The notes under the pieces were generated by a model. The model was not told the DNA's origin. It saw only the letters and a program-made list of their open reading frames with translations, and did not search any database. Below are positions 45,067 to 53,938 of a stretch of 64,000 bases of DNA, piece by piece. The DNA comes from Agrobacterium tumefaciens_K (GTDB lineage Bacteria > Pseudomonadota > Alphaproteobacteria > Rhizobiales > Rhizobiaceae). Location of the stretch: NCBI RefSeq assembly GCF_031801495.1, contig NZ_JAOEGC010000001.1:1984001-2048000 (forward strand). Reading direction: 5' to 3'. Every line of letters begins with the position of its first letter. Within the stretch, counting starts at the first letter, position 1. The translations under genes were made by a program, and so were the position numbers.

Positions 45067-45174
45067 AATCAAGCCATTTGAGACGGGAATTTTCCCATCG
45101 ACTGGCCATTCCAAGTCACCGCCAGTGAGAAGACGCCACAATGCGGATGTTGGTGACACTGGGGTCGTAGTTTC

Positions 45175-45354
45175 TCACGAAGGCAGGAGATGACGGCATG
45201 CCCCAGGTGAGACTTGCGACTTCGCGCTTGCCTTGCCACCTGCATCACGAACGTGGAGTTCCAGCCTGTCGCCGGCACCCAGCTTTGGCAAGGGCGTTGC
45301 TGTTTTTCGATCGTGATCTGACAGTCTGGCGAAATGAACAATCTGGCTGGCCAT
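45175..45354 (-). CDS. Small hypothetical ORF with a strong ribosome site
   Basis: A 59-residue ORF (MASQIVHFARLSDHDRKT to the end) behind AAGGAGATATCGC, one of the best ribosome sites in the window. I recognise no family. The downstream reverse-strand frame continues differently, so a frameshifted longer gene is possible. The rest of the 451-base gap between the response regulator and the SDR gene shows nothing else. Confidence 0.3.
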   Translation of the reverse strand: MASQIVHFARLSDHDRKTATPLPKLGAGDRLELHVRDAGGKASAKSQVSPGACRHLLPS

Positions 45355-45517
45355 GCGATATCTCCTTAGCCGCCAATATAGTGAAAAGACCTCTATCTGT
45401 AATAACTGAGTTGGTTGCGATGGCGGCGATGGGAGCGGTTCTTCGGAGCGCCAGTTCAATTCCGATCAAGAGCGTAGGCGCAGGGCCCTGGGACAAAGGG
45501 ATCCTGCGCCTGAAGGT

Positions 45518-46354
45518 TCATTCTGCTGATTGAAAATCAGTCGACACCGACACTGGGCGCCACGCCTCCAAGATCGCGGCGTCGTTCCAATGCTTCTCCT
45601 CGATCGCGGCCACGGTATCGCTGCCGATTGGTAGCCGAACCGGCGGATTGGGAGCGTCAACGAACGCCACAAGAACCTCCGCAAGCTTGTTCGGATCGCC
45701 GGGCTGATTATGACTGAGATCCGCGGCGACTGTACGAACCCTGCCGGCCGTTGCGGCGTAGTCTGCAATGATCGTCGGACTCACGGATAGCGACGAGGCG
45801 TCGAGGAAGTCAGTGCGGAAGTAGCCCGGTTCGATGACGGTGACATGGATGCCGAGTGGCGCGAGCTCGTCATGCAGCGCCTCGCTCAGTCCCTCGACAG
45901 CGAACTTCGTCGAGGAATAGACGCCAAAGCCGGCGGCGCCGCGATAGCCGCCGATCGAGGAGATGTTGAGGACACGGCCGGATCGCTGCCGGCGCATGTA
46001 AGGGAGAATCGCACGCGTGACCGTCAGCAGCCCAAAGACATTGGTGCGATAAACCGCCTCGACCTCGGCGGCGGTGGCTTCCTCGACTGCTCCCATCAGG
46101 CCAAAGCCGGCATTGTTAAGGAGAACGTCGATGCGTTCGAAGCGGTCGATCGCGGCCTGGGCGGCGGCGGTGGCCTGCGCTTCGTCCGTGACGTCGAGTG
46201 CAACCGGCAGCAGGTTTGGATGTTCACCGATGCGATCGGTGACAGCCTTTGGACTGCGGGCGGTGGCGACAACAGCGTCGCCTTGTTCGAGAGCCTTGCG
46301 GGCGACGAGGGCACCGAAGCCGCGCGACGCGCCGGTGATGAACCAGACTTTCAT
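45518..46354 (-). CDS. Short-chain dehydrogenase/reductase (classical SDR)
   Basis: A 278-residue SDR with complete motifs: TGASRGFGALVARKAL for the cofactor, NNAGFG, the catalytic Ser in LNISSIGG and Tyr-Lys in YSSTKFAVEG. The Arg after the second strand (ATARSPKAV) suggests NADP. It is the last gene of a three-gene reverse operon and resembles SDRs annotated as oxidoreductases of unknown substrate. The neighbouring LysR gene probably controls it. Confidence 0.88.
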   Translation of the reverse strand: MKVWFITGASRGFGALVARKALEQGDAVVATARSPKAVTDRIGEHPNLLPVALDVTDEAQATAAAQAAIDRFERIDVLLNNAGFGLMGAVEEATAAEVEAVYRTNVFGLLTVTRAILPYMRRQRSGRVLNISSIGGYRGAAGFGVYSSTKFAVEGLSEALHDELAPLGIHVTVIEPGYFRTDFLDASSLSVSPTIIADYAATAGRVRTVAADLSHNQPGDPNKLAEVLVAFVDAPNPPVRLPIGSDTVAAIEEKHWNDAAILEAWRPVSVSTDFQSAE

Positions 46355-46390
46355 GATGGTATCCTTTCGTTTTTCGGCGGAACAATGCTG

Positions 46391-47347
46391 TTAGGCGAGG
46401 GCGTAGACAGGAGTGCCGAAGGTCAGTTCCATGTCGCGAGCCAGGAGATGGGGGAATTGGTCGAGGACGGCCTTGGTATAGGGCTGGGCGAAGTGGGCAT
46501 CGAGGTCGGCTTGGGAGCGCCAGGTCTCGTAGAGAATCCAGACACTCGGATCGTCATTGTTCCGGTGCAGCCGGTATTCGATTGCCCCCGCTTCGGCGAG
46601 CGTCGGCTCGACGAGACCCCGCAGGGCTTCACCGAGTGCTTCGCCCTGATCAGGCTTGGCGGTGAGACGAGCAACAAGCGTCAATCGGTCCGGATCTGAA
46701 GGCGTCGGGTAGATTGTCTCCCAATGCTCGGCCTGGCCGGTTGCTTGCCTCCACAGGAGCTGAGCAACATCCGCCGCTTCTTTCGATCCGGGATCGACCA
46801 GCGTCGCCACTGTGGCTATCCGAATGCGGATTCTTCGTTCAGCGAGCGAGACAGAAAGGCCCTCGACGAGGTTGCGCAGAGCGGCCTTGCCGAGCCCGAG
46901 GCTGGCATAGGCGGCATGGGGCGCGGTTGCGAGGCCGCCGCCCGTCACGAGGATCGTACCGCCGGCGTTGCCGAACCTTTCGACGGCTGCACGGATGGTG
47001 TGAAGGCCGGCTGCGACGTTGATCGCAAGATCGCCTATGACCTCGTCGTCGCTCATCTTGAACAGATCCTGCTGCCGCACAACCGCGGCGTTGAAGTGTA
47101 CGACCGTTAGCCCGCCTGCGATCTTTTCGGCTTCGGTAAGGGCGGCACGGATATCGTCGGGCCGCGTTGCGTCAGCGGGCAAGGCGAACGCCTTGATGCC
47201 TTTCGCCTGCAGTTCTGCCGCCATCGCGGAAATACGGGTGACGCTGCGGGCGATAAGAACGATTGTCCAGCCTTCACGGCCGAACTTTTCTGCGACGGCC
47301 TGACCGATACCGGGACCGGCGCCGACGATGGTGATGGACTTCGACAT
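46391..47347 (-). CDS. Atypical SDR fused to an ABM-type barrel domain
   Basis: A 318-residue two-domain protein. Residues 1-220 are a Rossmann SDR (GAGPGIGQAVAEKFG) but the catalytic set is disturbed: the Ser position reads VTGGGLATA, and Tyr and Lys are Y-x6-K (AAYASLGLGKAAL) rather than Y-x3-K. Residues about 222-315 match antibiotic-biosynthesis-monooxygenase-type barrels (LTLVARLTAKPDQGEALGEAL and YETWRSQADLDAHF). The fusion may bind a cofactor without normal SDR catalysis. The gap to the SDR gene is 36 bases and to the VOC gene 52 bases. Confidence 0.85.
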   Translation of the reverse strand: MSKSITIVGAGPGIGQAVAEKFGREGWTIVLIARSVTRISAMAAELQAKGIKAFALPADATRPDDIRAALTEAEKIAGGLTVVHFNAAVVRQQDLFKMSDDEVIGDLAINVAAGLHTIRAAVERFGNAGGTILVTGGGLATAPHAAYASLGLGKAALRNLVEGLSVSLAERRIRIRIATVATLVDPGSKEAADVAQLLWRQATGQAEHWETIYPTPSDPDRLTLVARLTAKPDQGEALGEALRGLVEPTLAEAGAIEYRLHRNNDDPSVWILYETWRSQADLDAHFAQPYTKAVLDQFPHLLARDMELTFGTPVYALA

Positions 47348-47399
47348 GGATGTTCCTCCGGAACGGCCGGCGCGCGAAGCGCCGGCGATGTGAACAGGA

Positions 47400-47861
47400 T
47401 CAGTTAAGGACTTCCGCCAGTTCGATCAGATTGCCGAACGGGTCGCAGAAGAAGGCGAGGCGGCGGCTGATGGCAGGAAGCTCGAACGGCTCGGTGACGA
47501 TGGTGACACCACGGCGACGCAGCTCTTCGACCGTCTCAGCCACGCTCGCGACGTTCAGGCAGAAGTGGTGGTAGCCGGCATATTTCAGGCTGTCGCCGAG
47601 GTCGGTGTAAGGTCGCACATCGACGGGCGCCGGTTCGCCGCCGCCGAGAACTTCCACATAGAAGTGGTCGTCGGTCGCAGGAGCGAGATAGGCGAGTTGC
47701 TCGTCCGCATAATCCCATTCGGCGACGACGCGGAAATCAAGCTTCTCGACATACCAGCGCTTGGCGGTTTCGAGGTCGGGCGTGCGGACAGCAACGTGGT
47801 GGCCGCGCATGTCGGCGAAAGGCGAAGCAGTCGTGTGGGCGGGAGGAATGAAGTCGGCCAT
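47400..47861 (-). CDS. VOC (glyoxalase/dioxygenase-fold) family protein
   Basis: A 153-residue protein with two beta-alpha-beta-beta-beta units of the vicinal oxygen chelate fold. Likely metal ligands are His in RGHHVAVRTPD, Glu in YVEVLGGG, His in YHHFCLNV and Glu in NLIELAEVL. It could be a lyase, isomerase or dioxygenase; the substrate is unknown. It is the first gene of the reverse operon, divergent from the LysR gene, with an AAGGAGACA ribosome site. Confidence 0.85.
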   Translation of the reverse strand: MADFIPPAHTTASPFADMRGHHVAVRTPDLETAKRWYVEKLDFRVVAEWDYADEQLAYLAPATDDHFYVEVLGGGEPAPVDVRPYTDLGDSLKYAGYHHFCLNVASVAETVEELRRRGVTIVTEPFELPAISRRLAFFCDPFGNLIELAEVLN

Positions 47862-47979
47862 TGAAGTGTCTCCTTGGTTGATCCGGCGTAGTTGCCGGCT
47901 TGCGAGGAGAAATTTGCGCCTTCTTGACAGAGAAGATTAGACGACGAATTATCGCATATCTGCTGAGTGAGATTCATCA

Positions 47980-48864
47980 ATGAGAGCGACCGATCTATCC
48001 GAACTTGCTGCCTTCGATGCCGTCGCGCGCCACCGGAGCTTCCGTCGTGCCGCCGAGGAGAGAGGCGTCACCGCCTCGGCCATCAGCCATGCCGTCAGCA
48101 ATCTGGAAGAACGGGTCGGCATCCGCCTGCTGAACCGGACGACAAGAAGCGTCAACCTGACGGATGCGGGCGCGATGTTGATGTCGCAGCTCTCGCCGGC
48201 CTTCGACGATATCGGGTCTGCGATGGACGCGCTCAATCAGTTCCGCGACACGCCCTTCGGCAAGGTCCGCATCAACGCGCCGAACTCCGTCGCGCCCTTT
48301 GTCTTTCGATCGGTGATGGCGCCGTTGCTCGCGCAGAACCCAAACCTTCAGCTCGAGATCGTCGCGACGGACCGGCTGGTCGACATCGTCGACGAAGGCT
48401 TCGATGCCGGCATCCGGCTGGGCGAAAGCTTGCGGGAAGGAATGACGGCGGTGAAGATCAAGCCGCGCCTGCGCTTCGCCGTGGTGGGATCGCCCGGATA
48501 TTTCGAGCAGCATACGATTCCGAAGTCGCCGGATGACCTTCGCAGCCACGTCTGCATCCGCAACATCTATCCGAACGGGACGCCCTATGCGTGGGAGTTC
48601 TCGCGGGCTGGAAGCACCATCGAGTTCCAGCCGTCGGGACCGGTGTCACTCGACGACCACGAGCTGATGGTCGAGGCAGCGCTCTCCGGAGTTGGGCTGG
48701 CCTATGTCTGGGAGGAGAGGGCGCGTCCTTACATCGCCGATGGACGGCTGGTCGAGTGCCTGGCTTCCTGGGCCGCCCCCATGGAGTGGCTTTACCTCTA
48801 TTATCCCACCCGCAAGTTCATGTCCGCCGGCCTGCGGGCCGTGATCGAGGTGCTGCGGGTCTAG
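47980..48864 (+). CDS. LysR-family regulator of the VOC-SDR operon
   Basis: A 294-residue LysR regulator. The HTH is in FRRAAEERGVTASAISHAVSN, followed by the linker helix and a LysR_substrate domain. Similar regulators (DsdC/AaeR-like) respond to small aromatics or aldehydes. It is divergent from the VOC gene with a 118-base shared promoter region, the classic layout for control of the adjacent operon. Confidence 0.9.
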   Translation: MRATDLSELAAFDAVARHRSFRRAAEERGVTASAISHAVSNLEERVGIRLLNRTTRSVNLTDAGAMLMSQLSPAFDDIGSAMDALNQFRDTPFGKVRINAPNSVAPFVFRSVMAPLLAQNPNLQLEIVATDRLVDIVDEGFDAGIRLGESLREGMTAVKIKPRLRFAVVGSPGYFEQHTIPKSPDDLRSHVCIRNIYPNGTPYAWEFSRAGSTIEFQPSGPVSLDDHELMVEAALSGVGLAYVWEERARPYIADGRLVECLASWAAPMEWLYLYYPTRKFMSAGLRAVIEVLRV

Positions 48865-48976
48865 GCGGGCCGTCTTTGGTTCCCGCTGAACATGCCGCCA
48901 AGTCCTTTCACCCAGCGCGGGCTCTGACGTCCGCGTCGAATGGCGTTAGCGCCTTGATGCGAAAAACGACCGGCGC

Positions 48977-49285
48977 TTGTCGATCTCGGCACATTCCTGG
49001 TCGAGCTTGCCTGGCATGTGCGCTACCGCAGCGCGTCTTTCAGAGCGGACACTTCAGCGCCGCTTTTTCCGAGCGACACGGCTGAAACTGACCGAATATC
49101 TGCAGAACGTTCGCATCATGAAGGCGCGACAGTTGCTCGAGACGACGAATGGTTCGGTCGAGAGCATCGCATATGCAGTGGGTTATACAGACCCGGCCGC
49201 ATTCCGAAAAATATTTGGCCGACTGACGGGCGCGAAGCCGAATGTTTATCGCGGTGATACACGACTCAAATCATCAGAAAATTGA
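48977..49285 (+). pseudogene. AraC/GlxA-type regulator remnant (DNA-binding domain only)
   Basis: The frame keeps only the C-terminal double HTH: RLSERTLQRRFFRATRLKL, then MKARQLLETTNGSVESIAYA and YTDPAAFRKIFGRLTGAKP. The ligand domain (about 200 residues) is missing, a TAG stops the frame at 48947, and there is no ATG or ribosome site ahead of the domain. It is a decayed fragment, probably left after an insertion or deletion. The following 400 bases (49286-49690) show no gene and presumably carry the promoter of the next operon. Confidence 0.7.
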
Positions 49286-49695
49286 TGCCCTGCCGGAGGA
49301 TGGACGGGCCGCCGGTTTCTTAATGGCAGCACGCGCCGCACGGGCGGCCAATGGCGCGTATGGATAAGGACGGAGTGCGGGGCGAGGTTTTGGCCCCCAT
49401 CAAAGCGTGGAGGATGGCGTACTTCAAATACGTATCGAGCCGGTAGACGCGTTAGAAATTCTAAAGCATTTTTCTTCTCTTCTAAATTGAGCTAATTTCT
49501 TTTCGCCGCTACTCTCCTGTCATCAGCCGCTTTGGGAGGCGGCTGGATGACACCGCCTCAAGGTCGTGTCTGCGGAGGAGATCATTCGTTCAGGGCTAGT
49601 CGAAACCGGAGGTTGATGGCCAACCTCCGTGCGAGATTGCTTGTCGTGGGTCCGGCCGCTTTCTCATCGGATTTGCCCCTGTCGAGGATGTGAAC

Positions 49696-51054
49696 ATGAA
49701 CCTTTATTCCCTGCTCTCCCTGCGTGCCTCGGATGGCCGCCCCGTGCGAGTCGGATTGATCGGTGCCGGGAAGTTCGGCTCCATGGTGTTGGCCCAGGCC
49801 CAGCGTATCGGAGGCCTCCACATGGTGGCGGTTGCCGATCTCAATGTCGGCAAGGCGAAGGAATCACTGGAACGAGTTGGCTGGCCCAGGGATCGCTATT
49901 CGGCGCAAAGCTGCGGCGATGCCATCAAGTCGGGAAAGACCTTTGTAACCTCGGATGCATCCGATCTCTTCAATAGTGATGAGATCGAATGCATAATAGA
50001 AGCGACGGGCCATCCAATCGCCGGAACTCGGCATGCCCTCGGGGCGATCGAAAGCAACAAACATGTCATCATGGTGAATGTTGAGGCCGACGTCATGGTG
50101 GGGCCGATCCTTGCCGAGAAGGCACGGGCCAAGGGGCTAATCTACTCAATGGCCTATGGTGACCAGCCCGCCTTGATCTGCGAACTTGTCGATTGGGCCC
50201 GCGCAACCGGCTTTGAGGTCACTTCAGCCGGTAAGGGTATGAACTTCGAGCCGCGATACCGCTACTCTACGCCCGACACGGTCTGGAGCTTCTTCGGCTG
50301 GACCGAAGAAGAGGTTGCCAAAGGCGACTTCAATCCAAAAATGTACAATTCCTTCACCGACGGCACCAAGGCTGCGATCGAGATGGTAGCCGTTGCGAAC
50401 GGTACGGGCCTCGATTGCCCGGATGATGGCCTGGCTTTCCCGCCGGCCGGTCTTCACGACCTCGCACGCGTGTTCCGCCCGGCAGCCGATGGTGGCCGCA
50501 TGGCACGCAGCGGTCTCGTGGATATCGCCGCGAGTCAAGAACCCGACGGCCGCGAGGTCTTCAACAACATCCGCTACGGCGTCTTCGTCACCTTCAAGGC
50601 GCATAACGAATATGCCCGCGCCTGCTTCAAGCAATATGGTCTGCTGACGGATCCCTCGGGCTGGTACGCCTCAATGTGGCGACCGTTCCACATCATCGGC
50701 CTGGAAACGTCTGTCAGTATTCTCTCTGCCGTGCTTCGCAACGAGCCGACCGGTTGCTCGAAGGAATTCCGCGGCGACGCCGTGGCCACGGCAAAGAAGG
50801 ACATGCAGCCGGGCGAGATGCTCGATGGCGAAGGAGGTTACGCCGTGTGGGCCAATGCCATTCCGGCCACGCGGAGCCTTGATCTCAAGGCGCTGCCCAT
50901 CGGCCTTGCCCACAATGTCAAGCTGAAGCGTGCGATCAAGAAAGACCAGATCGTTTCCTTCGATGACGTGGAAATCGTCAACGACCTTGATGTGGTGGGC
51001 CTGCGCCAGGAGATGGAAGCGCGTTTCCGGCCGGCCAAGATCGCCGCCGAATAA
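49696..51054 (+). CDS. NAD(P)-binding homoserine-dehydrogenase-like protein with SAF domain
   Basis: A 452-residue oxidoreductase. The Rossmann motif is RVGLIGAGKFGSMVLAQAQ at residue 18; the middle (IIEATGHPIAGTRHALGAI) resembles homoserine dehydrogenase or Gfo/Idh enzymes. The last third resembles SAF-type domains (DMQPGEMLDGEGGYAVWANA, then LKRAIKKDQIVSFDDVEI). Such proteins occur in sugar-acid catabolic clusters with TRAP transporters, as here. The exact reaction is unknown. The ATG at 49696 has a CGAGG site; a GTG at 49690 is in frame. Confidence 0.8.
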   Translation: MNLYSLLSLRASDGRPVRVGLIGAGKFGSMVLAQAQRIGGLHMVAVADLNVGKAKESLERVGWPRDRYSAQSCGDAIKSGKTFVTSDASDLFNSDEIECIIEATGHPIAGTRHALGAIESNKHVIMVNVEADVMVGPILAEKARAKGLIYSMAYGDQPALICELVDWARATGFEVTSAGKGMNFEPRYRYSTPDTVWSFFGWTEEEVAKGDFNPKMYNSFTDGTKAAIEMVAVANGTGLDCPDDGLAFPPAGLHDLARVFRPAADGGRMARSGLVDIAASQEPDGREVFNNIRYGVFVTFKAHNEYARACFKQYGLLTDPSGWYASMWRPFHIIGLETSVSILSAVLRNEPTGCSKEFRGDAVATAKKDMQPGEMLDGEGGYAVWANAIPATRSLDLKALPIGLAHNVKLKRAIKKDQIVSFDDVEIVNDLDVVGLRQEMEARFRPAKIAAE

Positions 51055-51065
51055 GGGAGAGATCA

Positions 51066-51371
51066 ATGGCGAGCTATCCTTTTGTCGTAATTGCAGAGTT
51101 TCAGGTGAAGCCCGGCATGATGACAGCGTTTCTTGAGGCCGCCCGTGATGACGCGGCCCATTCTGTGGCCGACGAACCCGGCTGCCGGCAGTTCGACGTG
51201 ATCCGCCAGCAGGGGGCGGACGACACCGTGGTCTTCTACGAGGTCTATGACAGCCGGTCAGCCTTCGATGCCCATCTCGAGACACCGCATCTCCTGCGCT
51301 TCCGGAACGTCTTTCCGTCGCTGATCATCGAGGAGCGGCCTGTCCGTTTTGCTGATCGTCAGCATCCTTGA
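51066..51371 (+). CDS. ABM-family putative monooxygenase/isomerase
   Basis: A 101-residue antibiotic-biosynthesis-monooxygenase (YgiN-like) barrel protein: FVVIAEFQVKPGMMTAFLEA, DEPGCRQFDV and VFYEVYDSRSAFDAHLETPH. In catabolic operons such proteins often act on keto- or enol-sugar acids. It is 11 bases after the dehydrogenase with a GGGAGAG site and is followed closely by the next dehydrogenase gene. Confidence 0.85.
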   Translation: MASYPFVVIAEFQVKPGMMTAFLEAARDDAAHSVADEPGCRQFDVIRQQGADDTVVFYEVYDSRSAFDAHLETPHLLRFRNVFPSLIIEERPVRFADRQHP

Positions 51372-51383
51372 GGATTGAGTTCC

Positions 51384-53318
51384 ATGAACGCATCCCAGTC
51401 ACTCCGGCATGTCGCGGTTCTCGGAACCGGTATCATGGGGGCACCGATGGCACTGCGCCTGGCGAATGCCGGTTTCAGGGTCAGCGCCTGGAACCGCAGT
51501 CCTGAAAAGACGGAGGCTCTGCGGGAGCAGGGCGTTATGCCGGTGTCTACAGCCGAAGATGCCGTGCGTGACGCGGATGTGGTGATCTGCATGCTGAGTT
51601 CCGGCCCCGTCTGCGAGGCCGTGCTCGGTGGGGAGGATGGAGCGATTGCGAGGATGCGCAGTGATGCGGCACTCGTCGTCATGAGCTCCATTCCGGTCGA
51701 TACGGCCGTTGCCATCGTGCGGGACGCAGAGGAGCGAGGCATCGCCTGCCTTGATGCACCGGTCTCCGGTGGAGAACTTGGGGCGAAGGAAGGCCGGCTC
51801 GCGATCATGGCCGGCGGGACGGCAGATCTTGTCGATCGGCTGGCCCCGGTCTTTGACGCGCTTGGCCGGGTGACCCATGTCGGGCCATCCGGGAGCGGTG
51901 CCCTTACCAAGCTTGCAAACCAGTTGATCGTGGCATCCACCATTTGCGCCATCGCCGAGGCCCTGACGCTGGTCGAAGCCGGCGGTGCGGATCCGGCCCG
52001 TGTCCGAGAAGCGCTTCTCGGCGGTTTCGCCGACTCCACCGTCTTTCGCCAGCACGGCCTGCGCATGGTGGAAGGAAATTTCAGACCGGGTGGTCCAGCC
52101 AAGTACCAGGTGAAGGATACATCGACGGCACTCCGCTTTGCGCGGAGCCACGGATTGAAACTGCCGGTCGGCGAGGAGGTCGACCGGCTGTTCCAGGCCA
52201 TGGTGAATAACGGCGATGGCGACCTCGATCACAGCGGGATCATTCGTGAGTTGAAGCGTATGAATTCCGGTTGGGCCCGGGACGCGCACCGATCAAGATC
52301 AATGTCAAACGGGAGGAAAGAGATGAAACAGTTCACAATCCGCAACCTTATCACGGCAGCCACCATGCTGACGGCAACCATTGTCCAGGCGGAAACGCTG
52401 ACGCTTTCGACGCCGGATCCGGATTCTTCTGAAATTACTGTGGCCGCTAACAAGTTCGCAGAACTCGTCTCTGCCAAGACCAATGGCGAGGTGACAGTCA
52501 AGGTGTTCCCGAATGGAACCCTCTATGGCGGCGATCCCTCAGCGGCCGTCAAGCAGCTCGCCGGCGGGTCACTCGACATGTTGGTCCTTGCGACCTCGCT
52601 CTACGCCAATTTCAACCCGAAATTCTCAGCCATATCCATCCCCTATCTCTTCGATGACGAGGCGCAGCTCCGCTCCTATCTCGCGGGCGAGCCGGGCAAG
52701 GAACTGATCGCCGACCTCAATTCCATTGGCATCAAGGGCATCAATCTCTGGCCGCGTCCGTTCCGCCAGATGACCAATTCGAAGCGCCCGATCGAAATGC
52801 CGGAAGATCTTGCTGGCCTGAAGTTCCGCGTTCCCAACAACCCGCTCTGGGTTGAATTCTTCGGCAAGCTGGGCGCCGTGCCGACGCCCATGGCCTTCGC
52901 GGAAGTCTACAACGCCCTGCAGCTTAAGGTCGTTGATGGTCAGGAAAACCCGATCAATGTGCCGCTGTCCGCCAAGTTCTACGAAGTCCAGAAATACGTC
53001 TCCATCACCAATCACATGGGCGACGGATGGGTGCTTGGTATCAATCCCGCGAAGTTCGACGGCTTGAGCGATACGCACAAAAAAGCGATCGAGGAAGCGG
53101 CTGTCGAAGCCGAAGCGTGGAAGGTCGAGAACGACAATGCGACCGCTGAAAAGACCATCGCGGAACTTCAGGGGCATGGAATGGAAGTCAACCGCCTCAC
53201 GCCCGAGCAGCAGAAGGCCTTTGTCGCGGTTGCCAAGCAGCTCTATCCGGTCTTTGCCGGGCTGGTGAAAAATCAGGCATTCTTCGACAAGACGGTTGCT
53301 GCCGTCGGAAAGAACTGA
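51384..53318 (+). CDS. 3-hydroxyisobutyrate-dehydrogenase-family enzyme running in frame into a TRAP binding protein
   Basis: One open frame of 644 codons covers two normally separate proteins. Residues 1-300 are a complete beta-hydroxyacid dehydrogenase: VLGTGIMGAPMALRLANAG, the substrate motif DAPVSGGELGAKEG and catalytic Lys in GSGALTKLANQLI. No stop follows its usual end (IIRELKRMNSG); the frame continues 15-20 residues into MKQFTIRNLITAA, the signal peptide of a DctP protein. A strong internal ribosome site (GGGAGGAAAGAG) precedes that Met, so the binding protein can be made alone. As a fusion, the buried signal peptide would make little sense. A lost stop codon or a sequencing error is likely. 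Confidence 0.8.
   Translation: MNASQSLRHVAVLGTGIMGAPMALRLANAGFRVSAWNRSPEKTEALREQGVMPVSTAEDAVRDADVVICMLSSGPVCEAVLGGEDGAIARMRSDAALVVMSSIPVDTAVAIVRDAEERGIACLDAPVSGGELGAKEGRLAIMAGGTADLVDRLAPVFDALGRVTHVGPSGSGALTKLANQLIVASTICAIAEALTLVEAGGADPARVREALLGGFADSTVFRQHGLRMVEGNFRPGGPAKYQVKDTSTALRFARSHGLKLPVGEEVDRLFQAMVNNGDGDLDHSGIIRELKRMNSGWARDAHRSRSMSNGRKEMKQFTIRNLITAATMLTATIVQAETLTLSTPDPDSSEITVAANKFAELVSAKTNGEVTVKVFPNGTLYGGDPSAAVKQLAGGSLDMLVLATSLYANFNPKFSAISIPYLFDDEAQLRSYLAGEPGKELIADLNSIGIKGINLWPRPFRQMTNSKRPIEMPEDLAGLKFRVPNNPLWVEFFGKLGAVPTPMAFAEVYNALQLKVVDGQENPINVPLSAKFYEVQKYVSITNHMGDGWVLGINPAKFDGLSDTHKKAIEEAAVEAEAWKVENDNATAEKTIAELQGHGMEVNRLTPEQQKAFVAVAKQLYPVFAGLVKNQAFFDKTVAAVGKN
52323..53318 (+). CDS. 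dctP: TRAP transporter periplasmic binding protein (internal start)
   Basis: From the internal ATG at 52323 the frame encodes 331 residues, the usual DctP length, with a signal peptide (ending IVQA) and the mature start ETLTLSTPDPDSSEIT. The conserved Arg region is seen as LKFRVPNNPLWVEFF and the family stretch FAEVYNALQLKVVDGQENPI is present. GGGAGG at 52310 is a strong site. It should bind a carboxylate, probably a sugar acid given the neighbouring dehydrogenases, and pass it to the DctQM membrane proteins. It shares frame and stop with the longer ORF. Confidence 0.8.
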   Translation: MKQFTIRNLITAATMLTATIVQAETLTLSTPDPDSSEITVAANKFAELVSAKTNGEVTVKVFPNGTLYGGDPSAAVKQLAGGSLDMLVLATSLYANFNPKFSAISIPYLFDDEAQLRSYLAGEPGKELIADLNSIGIKGINLWPRPFRQMTNSKRPIEMPEDLAGLKFRVPNNPLWVEFFGKLGAVPTPMAFAEVYNALQLKVVDGQENPINVPLSAKFYEVQKYVSITNHMGDGWVLGINPAKFDGLSDTHKKAIEEAAVEAEAWKVENDNATAEKTIAELQGHGMEVNRLTPEQQKAFVAVAKQLYPVFAGLVKNQAFFDKTVAAVGKN

Positions 53319-53380
53319 TCGATGAACGAGAACGGTCGGCATGGAGGATGCCGATCCGGTTCGATGCGGGAGGAGGAACC

Positions 53381-53938
53381 ATGTCTACAAGCAGCTCCAC
53401 ATTCGATAGGCTCTTGAAGGGCCTTAGCGACGTCGCGGCCGGGTTTGCGGCCTTCGGTATTCTTGTTGTCGTCCTGCTTCAGGTTAGCAGTCGGCTGCTC
53501 GACATGTCGGTGGCCTGGACCGAGGAAGCCACACGCTATCTCTTCGTCTGGATGATTTTCCTGGGCCTAGCAGCCGGATTTCGCACCGTCGAGAGTGCCC
53601 GCGTCGTCGTCCTGCTCGCCATGTTTCCGCGCGCCATTCACAGGCTCTCTGTGCCGATCTATGTGCTGAGCTCCGTCTCGTTTTTCGTGCTGATGGGATG
53701 GACCGGCTACAAGCTCGTCTGGCAGCAGTACGTGATGAATGAGACCGCCGCGACGTTAGCTATCCCGATGTGGCTCATCGGCACCATCATGCCGTTGACC
53801 GCGATCCTTTCCGTACTCGGGATCATAGATTCTCTAAAGCGCCGGCGCCATCTCATCGAAATCTTCGAACCCGAGGTTCAGATGCCTGAGCTGCGGCATC
53901 AGAATCAGGCCTCGTCTTCCGCGGAGAAGTTGTCATGA
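53381..53938 (+). CDS. dctQ: TRAP transporter small permease
   Basis: A 185-residue protein with four membrane helices, the DctQ fold; the WTEEATRYLFVWMIFLGLAA stretch is the family hallmark. GGGAGGAGG precedes the ATG at 53381. It links the binding protein to the large permease. The stop overlaps the next start by 4 bases. Confidence 0.9.
   Translation: MSTSSSTFDRLLKGLSDVAAGFAAFGILVVVLLQVSSRLLDMSVAWTEEATRYLFVWMIFLGLAAGFRTVESARVVVLLAMFPRAIHRLSVPIYVLSSVSFFVLMGWTGYKLVWQQYVMNETAATLAIPMWLIGTIMPLTAILSVLGIIDSLKRRRHLIEIFEPEVQMPELRHQNQASSSAEKLS

Noticed and set aside
45845..46699. A 284-residue forward ORF across the SDR genes
   Set aside because: It is antisense to two well-supported SDR genes and is rich in Gly, Asp and Glu as expected for a shadow.
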